Made by a program: the position numbers and the translations under genes. Below, one piece after another: positions 1-5,511 of a stretch of DNA of 5,511 bases. Within the stretch, counting starts at the first letter, position 1, and each line of letters begins with the position of its first letter. Under the pieces are notes generated by a model. The model searched no databases. It was not told where the DNA came from and was given only the letters and a program-made list of their open reading frames with translations. Source of the stretch: Thermoleophilia bacterium (GTDB taxonomy: Bacteria > Actinomycetota > Thermoleophilia > Miltoncostaeales > Miltoncostaeaceae); NCBI GenBank assembly GCA_017882555.1, contig JADGPH010000205.1, positions 1 through 5,511 of the forward strand, given 5' to 3'.

Positions 1-152
1 GGATCCCGGCGGCTGCACAGCCAGTGATCAACGATTCCGCCGTGGCGTTGGTTTATGCGCCGCACCCGGCGGCAGCTGCAGCCTTTGTCGCCTATCTGCT
101 GGGTCCCAATGGTCAGGCATATCTCCGCCGATATGGGTTTCTGGCGCCATGA
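1..152 (+). CDS. modA: Molybdate-type ABC transporter substrate-binding protein, C-terminal fragment
   Basis: Only the last 49 residues are present; the gene enters from the left edge, reading in frame from base 3 to the TGA at 150-152. The peptide runs from a small-residue loop (INDSAVALVYAP) into an Ala-rich helix (HPAAAAAFVAYLL), then GPNGQAYLRRYGFLAP and the stop. This order matches the C-terminus of ModA-like periplasmic or lipid-anchored oxyanion-binding proteins: a helix ending FxxfLl, then a segment like SpeGQailakyGF, then the end of the protein. In that family the protein captures molybdate or tungstate outside the membrane and delivers it to the ModB permease and ModC ATPase. The ligand-binding residues lie upstream and cannot be checked, so another type of solute-binding protein is possible. 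The stop codon overlaps a downstream ATG (ATGA), which implies a coupled gene, normally modB. Confidence 0.72.
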   Translation, partial: IPAAAQPVINDSAVALVYAPHPAAAAAFVAYLLGPNGQAYLRRYGFLAP

Positions 153-695
153 GATCCCCAGCGGTCGCGATCTGCGTCGCGGCCTTGTATGTCTGACTGC
201 TGTCGTTGGCCCCTCGGGCGAGCGCGATCGTCGTCCGCGTTCCGCTCGGCAGCCCGGGCGATGGCAGGCTAGCGGTCGATGCGCTCAAGGTCACGATCGG
301 TGCACCAGGTGCCTTTGAACTGTCGCGAGCGCACGTTCGTCGGTGGGCGCACGCGTTGATGTTCCGTGAGCTCCCGACGGTCGTGTCTCTATCGCCGGCG
401 GGGCGTGGCGCCCGCCCGCGCGAGGGTCAATGGGCCCGTGAGGAGGATCTTGACGGGTTGTTGTGGCACGACGACGACCGCCGCCGCTGTCGATTGCGGT
501 TCCTGTGCGAGGCGACGATCAGCGCGTGGAGTGAGACGGCGCGCCTGGTGCCGCCCATGGGCGACTGGCGTTGTCGGGTGCCGCACGTGACCGGCCCTGT
601 GCGATCCATCGGTCTCCGATGCGCTTGGGGTCCGCCTGCGTGAGGAGTACCACCGAAGGCTGACCGAGGTCGGCATCAACGCGGCCGCATCCTGA
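149..695 (+). pseudogene. Broken or mis-sequenced reading frame following modA, function unknown
   Basis: An ATG at 149 overlaps the modA stop (ATGA), the usual arrangement of a coupled second gene. The frame encodes MRSPAVAICVAALYV, a basic start followed by a hydrophobic run, then meets TGA at 194-196. The same frame is open again with LLSLAPRASA and continues to a TGA at 641-643, with codons mostly ending in G/C up to about 560. A different frame (603-695) then reads DPSVSDALGVRLREEY followed by HRRLTEVGINAAAS and a stop, which looks like natural protein. This suggests a frameshift between about 560 and 602. If TGA 194 were sense, the start would resemble a signal peptide or first membrane helix. 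Position argues for modB, and DALKVTI near residue 45 is compatible with it. However, the rest is Arg-rich and lacks the expected membrane helices, so I do not assign modB. A shorter ORF starting at TTG 206 (206-643) is the alternative reading. True decay and sequencing errors cannot be separated from this sequence alone. Confidence 0.35.
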
Positions 696-747
696 CGTGG
701 GACGGCGCAGAGGAGGCGGCGTGCGTCGTGACGCTCACGTGGGGCGG

Positions 748-1926
748 TTAGCGCAGCGTCGGCCAGAACGGACTCAAACACAGCCGCGAGCGTGCGATGG
801 CGTCGTCGACTTGGACTGCGACCTGGCGGTCGCGGTCGGGCTCCGCCGTCGGCGGGGTGTCCTCGGTCCACGTGCGTGCCGGTGCATCGCAGCCGAGGAC
901 CAGCGCGGCGTTACGCCAACGTTCGGGCAACGGGTCGGTGACCGCATGGCCCACCATCTGGTGAGCCAGCGCAGCCCATGCGCGGGGCGGGGCCAGACAT
1001 GGATTGTAGCCCCCGCCTCCGAGCGCGATCCAGCGACCCCCGCACACGTCGTCAGCGAGTTGGTCGAGGGTCCGCCAGAGCTCAGGGTAGAGCTCCATCG
1101 TTGTCAGCATGTGTGCGAGCGGATCGGCGTGGTGGTGGTCGACCCCACACTGGGTAACGATGGCGTCCGGAGCAAAGGCTTCGACCACAGGCACGACGAA
1201 CTCGGCCATGGCCCGCCGATATGCGTCGTTTCCAGAAAACGGCGGCAGGGCGAGGTTCGCCGAAAATCCCTGGGCACCCGGGCCACCGGTCTCCTGGGGA
1301 AAGCCTGACCCCGGGAACAGGTGCCGGCCGGATTCATGCACTGAGACCGTCATGACCCGCGGGTTCTCGTAGAAGATCCACTGCGTGCCGTTTCCGTGGT
1401 GCACATCGAGATCGATGTAGGCAACCCGCTCGAGTCCGGCGTCCAGCAGCCACTGCACGGCAACGGCCGTTTCGTTGTAGATGCCGAAACCCCAGGCGCG
1501 GTTGTGGGTGCCGTGATGGGCGCCCGCGGCCGGGACAAATGCGCGTCGGGCACGACCACTGCCGACCGCATCTGCGGCTGCGCCGGTCGCTGCGGACACC
1601 AGCGCAGAGTCGTTGTGCATCTCGGGGTATGCATTGTTGTCTCCGCCGATGCCCCATTGAGCGGCCTCCGGTGCCGCCGCAAGGATGGGGTTGTCGCTGT
1701 AGCGGTGCACCGCACGGATAAATGCCGCTGTGAACACCCGCGAGAGTTCGCCGTCGTTTAGCGGCGGCGGCGGCGCCTCATAGGCGACCCCGGGCAGGTC
1801 AAACAGTCCGGTCTCGCGACAGAGCGCGACAGCAAGCTGATGGCGGCGCTGGTCGGTCGGGTGATCGCCGCCAAAGCGCATACCCATGTCGTCTCGATGG
1901 ACGACCAACAGGGCGAGCGGGGTCAT
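748..1926 (-). CDS. acuC: AcuC-type deacetylase (histone deacetylase superfamily)
   Basis: This is a 392-residue protein if it starts at the ATG at 1926-1924; a GTG two codons upstream (1932-1930) is equally possible, and neither has a clear ribosome binding site. It has the full arginase/deacetylase-fold active site. GAHHG supplies the His pair (H137, H138), and YIDLDVHHGNGTQ supplies the zinc ligands D174 and H176. QCGVDHHHADPL supplies the third zinc ligand, D263, and GGGGYN the catalytic Tyr Y307. The order AYPEMHNDSA, AWGFGIYNETAVA, FYENPRV and VHESGRHLFPGSG is typical of AcuC, as is the roughly 60-residue tail after the domain. AcuC enzymes remove acetyl groups from lysines; in Bacillus the partner is acetyl-CoA synthetase, but no acetyl-CoA synthetase or acetyltransferase gene lies in this window, so the substrate is unknown. 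One notable residue is N179 in HHGNGT, where many bacterial AcuC proteins have Asp. The gene stands alone, divergent from pabB, with its stop (TAA) 52 bases from the end of the broken frame to its left. Confidence 0.93.
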   Translation of the reverse strand: MTPLALLVVHRDDMGMRFGGDHPTDQRRHQLAVALCRETGLFDLPGVAYEAPPPPLNDGELSRVFTAAFIRAVHRYSDNPILAAAPEAAQWGIGGDNNAYPEMHNDSALVSAATGAAADAVGSGRARRAFVPAAGAHHGTHNRAWGFGIYNETAVAVQWLLDAGLERVAYIDLDVHHGNGTQWIFYENPRVMTVSVHESGRHLFPGSGFPQETGGPGAQGFSANLALPPFSGNDAYRRAMAEFVVPVVEAFAPDAIVTQCGVDHHHADPLAHMLTTMELYPELWRTLDQLADDVCGGRWIALGGGGYNPCLAPPRAWAALAHQMVGHAVTDPLPERWRNAALVLGCDAPARTWTEDTPPTAEPDRDRQVAVQVDDAIARSRLCLSPFWPTLR

Positions 1927-1932
1927 GTGCAC

Positions 1933-2147
1933 ACCGAACCGGTTGACATTGTGGGAACGCGGTCACGAAACGAACTGCATGAACATCCGTGGACCACAAC
2001 TCTACGTCGATCTACACATCGGTGACGTTCGCACTGACCTGGCCATTCCGACCGCCCGAGATCAACGGATACGCTGATCAGGTGCGCCAGATGTCATTTG
2101 CGCGCCGCACGCGCGCCCGGAGCCGGTGGAGATCGCCCCGCGCATCC
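1933..2147. promoter_or_regulatory. Divergent intergenic region between acuC and pabB
   Basis: This 215-base gap must carry promoters for both acuC (minus) and pabBC (plus). The clearest element is a perfect TTGACA at 1943-1948 on the plus strand, but no good -10 lies 16-18 bases downstream (the best region is GAAACG/CGAAAC). A weaker second candidate for pabB is TTCCGA (2046-2051), 18 bases, then TACGCT (2070-2075). I see no convincing hexamer pair for acuC and no clear operator palindrome. A 32-codon ORF (ATG 1979 to TGA 2077, starting MNIRGPQLYVDLHIG) lies in a different frame from pabB. It could be a leader peptide or chance. Confidence 0.4.
1943..1948 (+). promoter_or_regulatory. Candidate -35 element TTGACA
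   Basis: The hexamer is identical to the sigma-70-type -35 consensus and sits just upstream of the acuC start, facing pabB. The matching -10 is poor. Transcription from here would leave an untranslated leader of about 170 bases before the preferred pabB start at 2148, or would reach the GTG at 1989 almost at once. It may be a chance match. Confidence 0.25.
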
Positions 2148-3383
2148 ATGGGCCCATTTCCCGCCGGTATCGATGTCCGGCCAGCGGAGCTGCTCGCACA
2201 TCTGGCGGATCGATCGTATCCGGTGCGGACGAGTTTCTTGGGGACGACCCTTGTCGCGGCGGATCCATCGGAAATCGTCTGTGGCCCAGCGGTGTGGGAG
2301 GTGCTCCGTCGTTCGCCGCAAAGGGATGTCATGGGTCTCGCGGGTGCTTGGATGGGGTTTCTGGGATATGACCTCGCCCTGGGCGCGGGTACGCTTGCGC
2401 CCGCCTGCGCGGATCCCGGCGGACCTCCGTCGGCCGTGCTCTGTCGCTACGACACCGTCGCCCAGATTGCTGCCGACGGGACATGCGTGGTGTGGGGGTC
2501 GGGGCGGCCCGCGCATGAGCTTGTTGAGATGGCACGCGACTTTGCACGTGTGGGTGCGCTTGGACGCCTTCCGGACGATGTGGCGCTCCCGACCTCGTCG
2601 CTGGGGCGCGGCGCGTACCAAGCGCGGGTGGCCGAGATCGGCGGGCGGATACGGGCCGGTGATTTCTCCCAGGTCAATCTCGCGCAGCGGCTTGCCGGAG
2701 CGTGGGCACGCTCCCCGCTCGAGTTCGCCAACCGGCTGTGGGCGGCGGCGGGCCCGTCGTCCCATGCGGCGTATCTCGGGCTGCCCGAGGGGACCCTGAT
2801 CTCGGCTTCACCTGAGCAGCTGTTGCGGGTCTGCGGTGGCATTGCGACGAGTTTCCCGATCAAGGGCACGGCTCCCGTCGGTCGGGGTGCGGCGCTCGCT
2901 GCCAACACAAAGGATCGCGCCGAACACGTGATGATCGTTGACTTGGTGCGCAACGACCTCGGACGCGTGGCTCGGCCCGGCGGTGTGTCGGTGACCGGGC
3001 TGATGGCGCCGCTGTCGACCGGGTACGTGGAGCACTTGGTCAGTGAGATACGCGCCGAACTCGCCGATGGCGTGACCCCCGGTGATGTGCTTGGGGCGGT
3101 GTTTCCGGCAGGATCGATTACGGGTTGTCCTAAGATCGCATCAATGCAGGTGATATCCGAATTAGAGCCGGTCGCTCGGGGTGCCGCCTTCGGGAGCATG
3201 ATCGCCGTTGCGCCCGACGGGTCGCTCGACGCGAGCGTCCTGATCCGCACCGCGTGGTTGCATGGCGAGTCGGCGTGGTACTGGAGTGGTGGTGCGGTCA
3301 CCTGGGATTCGGTGCCGGCAGATGAACATGCGGAGGCAATGGCCAAGGCGCGTCCGTTCGTGGAGGCGCTGGGATGCGCATAA
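2148..3383 (+). CDS. pabB: Aminodeoxychorismate synthase component I
   Basis: PabB converts chorismate plus ammonia to 4-amino-4-deoxychorismate, the first committed step to p-aminobenzoate and folate; the ammonia comes from a separate PabA glutaminase. From ATG 2148 the protein has 411 residues. The N-terminal part carries AWMGFLGYDL (about residues 67-76). The chorismate-binding domain follows: DFSQVNLAQR, PIKGT (237-241), EHVMIVDLVRNDLGR (259-273), LVSEIRAEL, FPAGSITGCPKI (319-330), SELEPVARG and LIRTAWL. The Lys of PIKGT (K239) marks PabB; anthranilate synthase TrpE has Ala there. The frame is open further upstream, from GTG 1989 or ATG 2091. That stretch (RTRARSRWRSPRAS) is Arg-rich and unlike the family, and family-like sequence begins just after 2148, so I prefer this start even though no good ribosome binding site precedes it. 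The gene overlaps pabC by 10 bases. No PabA domain is fused. Confidence 0.92.
   Translation: MGPFPAGIDVRPAELLAHLADRSYPVRTSFLGTTLVAADPSEIVCGPAVWEVLRRSPQRDVMGLAGAWMGFLGYDLALGAGTLAPACADPGGPPSAVLCRYDTVAQIAADGTCVVWGSGRPAHELVEMARDFARVGALGRLPDDVALPTSSLGRGAYQARVAEIGGRIRAGDFSQVNLAQRLAGAWARSPLEFANRLWAAAGPSSHAAYLGLPEGTLISASPEQLLRVCGGIATSFPIKGTAPVGRGAALAANTKDRAEHVMIVDLVRNDLGRVARPGGVSVTGLMAPLSTGYVEHLVSEIRAELADGVTPGDVLGAVFPAGSITGCPKIASMQVISELEPVARGAAFGSMIAVAPDGSLDASVLIRTAWLHGESAWYWSGGAVTWDSVPADEHAEAMAKARPFVEALGCA
3362..3366 (+). promoter_or_regulatory. Ribosome binding site for pabC
   Basis: GGAGG lies 7 bases before the pabC ATG at 3374, inside the last codons of pabB. This near-perfect Shine-Dalgarno site fixes the pabC start and shows that pabC is translated from the pabB message. 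Confidence 0.75.
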
Positions 3384-4192
3384 TCCGCCTTGATGGTGTC
3401 GTGGTGGCGGGAGCGGAGGGGATCGGCCTTGACGATCCCCTGGCGCGTTCGGGCGACGGTCTTGTCGAGACGATGCGTGCCCGTCAGGGGCAGATAGCCC
3501 ATCGCGCTGCCCACTTGGCGCGGCTGGCGGCGTCCATCAATGCCCTTGGAATGGTTGGGGTGCCCGATCTCGCGACGATCGAGACCGAGCTCGACGCGGC
3601 ACTGGGCGCGCTCGCCGCGGCGCACGCGAAGGTGCGCCTCGTCGTGAGCACGCGGTCGAAACTGTGGGTCGAGGTCGAATCGATCGGCCCCTTGCCGGAG
3701 CAACCGGGGACCGCGACCGCCATCACGATCCCCGGCGGATGGTCGCCGGGCAGGCGCATCGCCGAGCACAAGACGTCCAGTCGCGCACACTGGAACTGGG
3801 CCGAGCGCCAGGCGCTCTCCGCGGGGGCCGATGTTGCGCTTGTGACCGATGCCCAAGGACGTCTGGGCGAGTCGACCAAGGCATCGGTGTTCGTCGTCGA
3901 TGGCGATCGGCTGTTCACCGCACCCGTGGATGGCCTCCTGCCGGGGATCGGGCGCCAGGTGACTATGGAATTGCATCCCGGGGTCGTCGAGCACGCGGCG
4001 TGGGCCGAGACCTGGCAGGCTGCCGATGAGGTATTCCTGGTGAGCGCCGTCAGGGGGATCACCGCGGTCACGGCGATTGACGGTCGCCTGGTGGGGGACG
4101 GATCGGTGGGGCCGCTCACCGCACACGTCGCGGCGTCCTATCGCGCGCGAGTGGCCACCGAAACCGCGCCCGGCGTTTGCGGCCGCACCTGA
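3374..4192 (+). CDS. pabC: Aminodeoxychorismate lyase (class IV PLP aminotransferase family)
   Basis: PabC cleaves 4-amino-4-deoxychorismate into p-aminobenzoate and pyruvate, completing the step begun by PabB. The protein has 272 residues, normal for this fold. Fold-type IV features appear in order: GDGLVETMRARQGQIAHRAAHLARL (residues 27-51; family pattern GlfEtmr, then a His-Arg helix). EHKTSSR (131-137) carries the likely PLP-binding Lys K133. LGESTKASVFVV (164-175) carries Glu E166, which contacts the PLP ring nitrogen. FTAPVDGLLPGIGRQ (181-195) follows, then DEVFLVSAVRGITAV (218-232). Branched-chain and D-amino-acid aminotransferases share this fold. The call rests mainly on the 10-base overlap with pabB and the SAVRG segment where those enzymes differ. 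The first bases overlap the end of pabB, with GGAGG upstream, so the two proteins are probably made together. The stop lies 7 bases from the stop of the opposing ABC ATPase. Confidence 0.9.
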   Translation: MRIIRLDGVVVAGAEGIGLDDPLARSGDGLVETMRARQGQIAHRAAHLARLAASINALGMVGVPDLATIETELDAALGALAAAHAKVRLVVSTRSKLWVEVESIGPLPEQPGTATAITIPGGWSPGRRIAEHKTSSRAHWNWAERQALSAGADVALVTDAQGRLGESTKASVFVVDGDRLFTAPVDGLLPGIGRQVTMELHPGVVEHAAWAETWQAADEVFLVSAVRGITAVTAIDGRLVGDGSVGPLTAHVAASYRARVATETAPGVCGRT

Positions 4193-4211
4193 CGCGGCGC
4201 TAGTGCGCGTC
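4191..4211. terminator. Possible bidirectional hairpin between convergent genes
   Basis: GACGCG (4191-4196) and CGCGTC (4206-4211) can pair as a 6-bp GC-rich stem around a 9-base loop. The stem spans the 7-base gap between the pabC stop (4190-4192) and the ATPase stop (4202-4200). There is no T-tract on either side, so any terminator role is unproven; the stem is short and could be chance in GC-rich DNA. Confidence 0.25.
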
Positions 4212-5003
4212 CGGGTCCATCTCGCGTGATTGCTGGCGGATGGGGATCACCGCCAGGCTTCCGTCGTCGTCGTGAATGACACGAAGCGAGACCCCGTAGT
4301 GCTCACCGAGGGTGGCGGTCGTGAGCACCTCGTGCGGGGTGCCGCTGGCCACGAGTGCCCCGCAGCTGATCAGCGCCAGGTGGTCTGCGTATGCGGCGGC
4401 CAGCGTGAGATCGTGGGTCGCGCTCAAGATCGTCACGTCGCTCGCGTGCTGGAGGTCGCGGATGAGTTCCAACACCTGGAGCTGTCGGCCCAGATCAAGT
4501 GCCGTGGTCGGCTCATCCAGCAGCAGCAGACTCGGAGATTGCGCGAGGGCCCGGGCCACGACGACCCGCTGGCGTTCACCGCCAGAAAGGTGCGCAAGCG
4601 GGCGATCGCTCAATGCTCGCAGATCCAGCTGATCGAGGACGTCGCCCACGACCGCGCGGTCTTCGCGGCCCTCGCGGCCGAAGTAGCTGATGTACGGGGT
4701 TCGGCCGAGCATCACGTAGTCGGCGACGCGCATTCCTGCGGGCAGTTGCGAGTCCTGCTGGACAAGTGCGATCTGCTGGGCGCGGTCACGACGACCCATG
4801 CGGGACAGTTCGCGTTCACCGAACATCACCCGCCCCGTGTGTGGAATCAGGGCAGCGAGCGCGTGCAATAGCGTCGTCTTGCCGGCACCGTTCGGTCCGA
4901 TCAGGCAGACCCAGGCGCCCCTCGGGATCTCCAATGAGACGTCGGTGACGACCATGCGATCGCCGCGTGCGACCCCGACGCGCTCGAGCTGGACGTGGGT
5001 CAT
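4200..5003 (-). CDS. ABC transporter ATP-binding protein, iron-siderophore/heme/cobalamin type
   Basis: This 267-residue cytoplasmic ATPase powers uptake through the membrane permease encoded just upstream. All nucleotide-binding motifs are intact: Walker A GPNGAGKTT (36-44), Q-loop ALVQQD (Q83), signature LSGGERQR (139-146), Walker B SLLLLDEPTTALD (158-170) and H-loop SATHDL (H197). YVMLGRTPYISYFG, between the Q-loop and the signature, matches the mlGR.Ph segment of the FhuC/FecE/BtuD family rather than sugar or amino-acid importers. The ATG at 5003-5001 overlaps the permease stop (ATGA), and a GGTGG lies a few bases upstream, so the start is well fixed. The last 20 or so residues (after AVIPI) are polar and probably a disordered tail. 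The substrate (ferric siderophore, heme or B12) cannot be told from the ATPase. The binding-protein gene is outside the window or elsewhere. Confidence 0.93.
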   Translation of the reverse strand: MTHVQLERVGVARGDRMVVTDVSLEIPRGAWVCLIGPNGAGKTTLLHALAALIPHTGRVMFGERELSRMGRRDRAQQIALVQQDSQLPAGMRVADYVMLGRTPYISYFGREGREDRAVVGDVLDQLDLRALSDRPLAHLSGGERQRVVVARALAQSPSLLLLDEPTTALDLGRQLQVLELIRDLQHASDVTILSATHDLTLAAAYADHLALISCGALVASGTPHEVLTTATLGEHYGVSLRVIHDDDGSLAVIPIRQQSREMDPDAH

Positions 5004-5511
5004 GTATCCACCCGGCTAGTACGCAGCACCAGGGCGAACACGGGCGCACCGATCACCGCGGTGACCACGCCGATCGGTAATTCGGACGGGGACACCACGG
5101 TACGCGCCAGCAGATCACACAACACCAAGAACGACGCACCCAATAGCATCGAGAGCGGCAGCAGGGTGCGGTGGGTGCGAACACCGAGCAGTCGAACCAG
5201 ATGGGGAATGATGAGCCCCACGAACCCGATCAGGCCGCTGACGGCAACGGCGGCGGCGGTTCCGATCGTGACGGCTCCGATGATCGCCAACCGCACGTGG
5301 TTAATGCGCACCCCGAGCGTTCGCGCGGCGTCATCGCCGAGCCCCATGACATCAAGGAGGCGCCCGTGCAAGACGATGACCACTAGGGCGAGGACAGCGT
5401 ACGGGAGCATCGTGGTGACCTGACCCCAGCCGGCGGTGGCGACCGTCCCGAGAATCCAGTTGTACACCTGCTGGAGTTGCTCGGTATGGCGCTGTTGTAG
5501 GAAAGTCTGCA
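5000..5511 (-). CDS. FecCD-family ABC transporter permease, C-terminal half
   Basis: The gene enters from the right edge; 169 residues are present, about half of the roughly 330-350 usual for the family. The visible part begins TFLQQRHTEQLQQVYNWILG, matching the loop and WllG segment in the middle of FecCD/BtuC permeases. Hydrophobic membrane segments follow: LPYAVLALVVIVL, an AIIGAVTIGTAAAVAVSG run, GFVGLIIPHLVRLLG (the family's hallmark GfiGLivPH..R motif, which lies near the ATPase contact), LPLSMLLGASFLVLCDLLAR and the final GVVTAVIGAPVFALVL. GLGDDAARTLGV matches the cytoplasmic G...A..lGv loop. The protein forms the membrane channel for an iron-siderophore, heme or cobalamin importer together with the ATPase that follows it. 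A GTG at 5467 is internal and is not the start. The stop TGA at 5002-5000 overlaps the ATPase ATG. Confidence 0.93.
   Translation of the reverse strand, partial: QTFLQQRHTEQLQQVYNWILGTVATAGWGQVTTMLPYAVLALVVIVLHGRLLDVMGLGDDAARTLGVRINHVRLAIIGAVTIGTAAAVAVSGLIGFVGLIIPHLVRLLGVRTHRTLLPLSMLLGASFLVLCDLLARTVVSPSELPIGVVTAVIGAPVFALVLRTSRVDT

Noticed and set aside
1..12. GGATCCCGGCGG at the left edge recurs at 2411-2422.
   Set aside because: It is only 12 bases of GC-rich sequence, the flanks differ, and the second copy lies inside conserved pabB coding sequence, so it is probably chance.
194..196. Selenocysteine or readthrough at the in-frame TGA.
   Set aside because: No convincing SECIS-like hairpin was recognised just downstream, and there is no known selenoprotein context. 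Mutation or sequencing error is simpler.
389..871. A 160-codon minus-strand frame covering the broken region and the end of acuC.
   Set aside because: Its first part overlaps acuC in another frame, and the rest is Arg/Ala/Pro-rich with no motif. It does not explain the 149-695 region.
697..1308. A 203-codon plus-strand frame opposite acuC.
   Set aside because: It is antisense to the conserved deacetylase, has no family motif, and is a shadow of G/C third positions.
2148..3383. Possible anthranilate synthase component I (TrpE).
   Set aside because: PIKGT with Lys marks aminodeoxychorismate synthase (TrpE has PIAGT), and the next gene is pabC, not trpG or trpD.
2447..4126. A 559-codon open frame on the minus strand opposite pabB and pabC.
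   Set aside because: It runs antisense to two genes with clear family motifs, and its translation is low-complexity Arg/Pro/Ser-rich with no recognisable domain. Long antisense frames are expected in GC-rich coding DNA.
4230..5423. Plus-strand frames of 213 and 142 codons opposite the ABC ATPase and permease.
   Set aside because: The opposite strand carries complete Walker A/B and FecCD motifs. These frames show no family features.
1..5511. BamHI and PstI ends suggesting a complete double-digest clone.
   Set aside because: Internal sites exist (CTGCAG at 76-81; GGATCC at 2261 and 2411), so a complete double digest would not give this piece. Partial digestion or an assembled record is possible, but this says nothing about biology.
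1..5511. tRNA, rRNA, CRISPR arrays, insertion sequences or attachment sites.
   Set aside because: No repeat arrays, terminal inverted repeats, transposase motifs or cloverleaf-like segments were seen by eye on either strand.

Overview
The window looks like chromosomal DNA of a high-GC bacterium. Codons end mostly in G or C, genes are tightly packed with ATGA overlaps, and GTG/TTG start candidates are common. An actinobacterium is the most likely source, but nothing here fixes the taxon. The window opens with GGATCC (BamHI) and stops at CTGCA (PstI lacking its last G), so it may be a cloned restriction fragment. Both end genes are cut.

Left part (1-747): the last 49 residues of a molybdate-type ABC substrate-binding protein (modA-like) end at 152. 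A second reading frame starts on the overlapping ATGA at 149. It is hydrophobic at first, hits an in-frame TGA at 194, resumes in the same frame to 643, and appears to change frame near 600 before ending at 695. modB would be expected here, but no intact membrane protein is present. I call this a broken or mis-sequenced gene of unknown function.

Middle (748-1932, minus strand): an intact AcuC-type histone-deacetylase-fold enzyme with all zinc ligands and the catalytic tyrosine. It is transcribed divergently from the next genes. The 215-base gap holds the only obvious promoter-like sequence, a perfect TTGACA, and the start region of pabB.

Right-middle (2148-4192, plus strand): a two-gene folate (p-aminobenzoate) operon. 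PabB aminates chorismate to 4-amino-4-deoxychorismate, using ammonia normally supplied by a PabA glutaminase that is not in this window. PabC is a PLP lyase that then releases p-aminobenzoate and pyruvate. The genes overlap by 10 bases, with a strong GGAGG site for pabC inside the end of pabB.

Right end (4200-5511, minus strand): the end of an iron-siderophore/heme/cobalamin-type ABC importer operon. A FecCD-family permease (C-terminal half only) is followed by its ATPase, joined by an ATGA overlap. It converges on pabC with only 7 bases between the stop codons. No RNA genes, CRISPR arrays, insertion sequences or phage genes were seen. The window is mostly ordinary metabolism and transport. 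The points most worth checking are the disrupted frame after modA and the class II-like Asn variant in the AcuC active-site motif.
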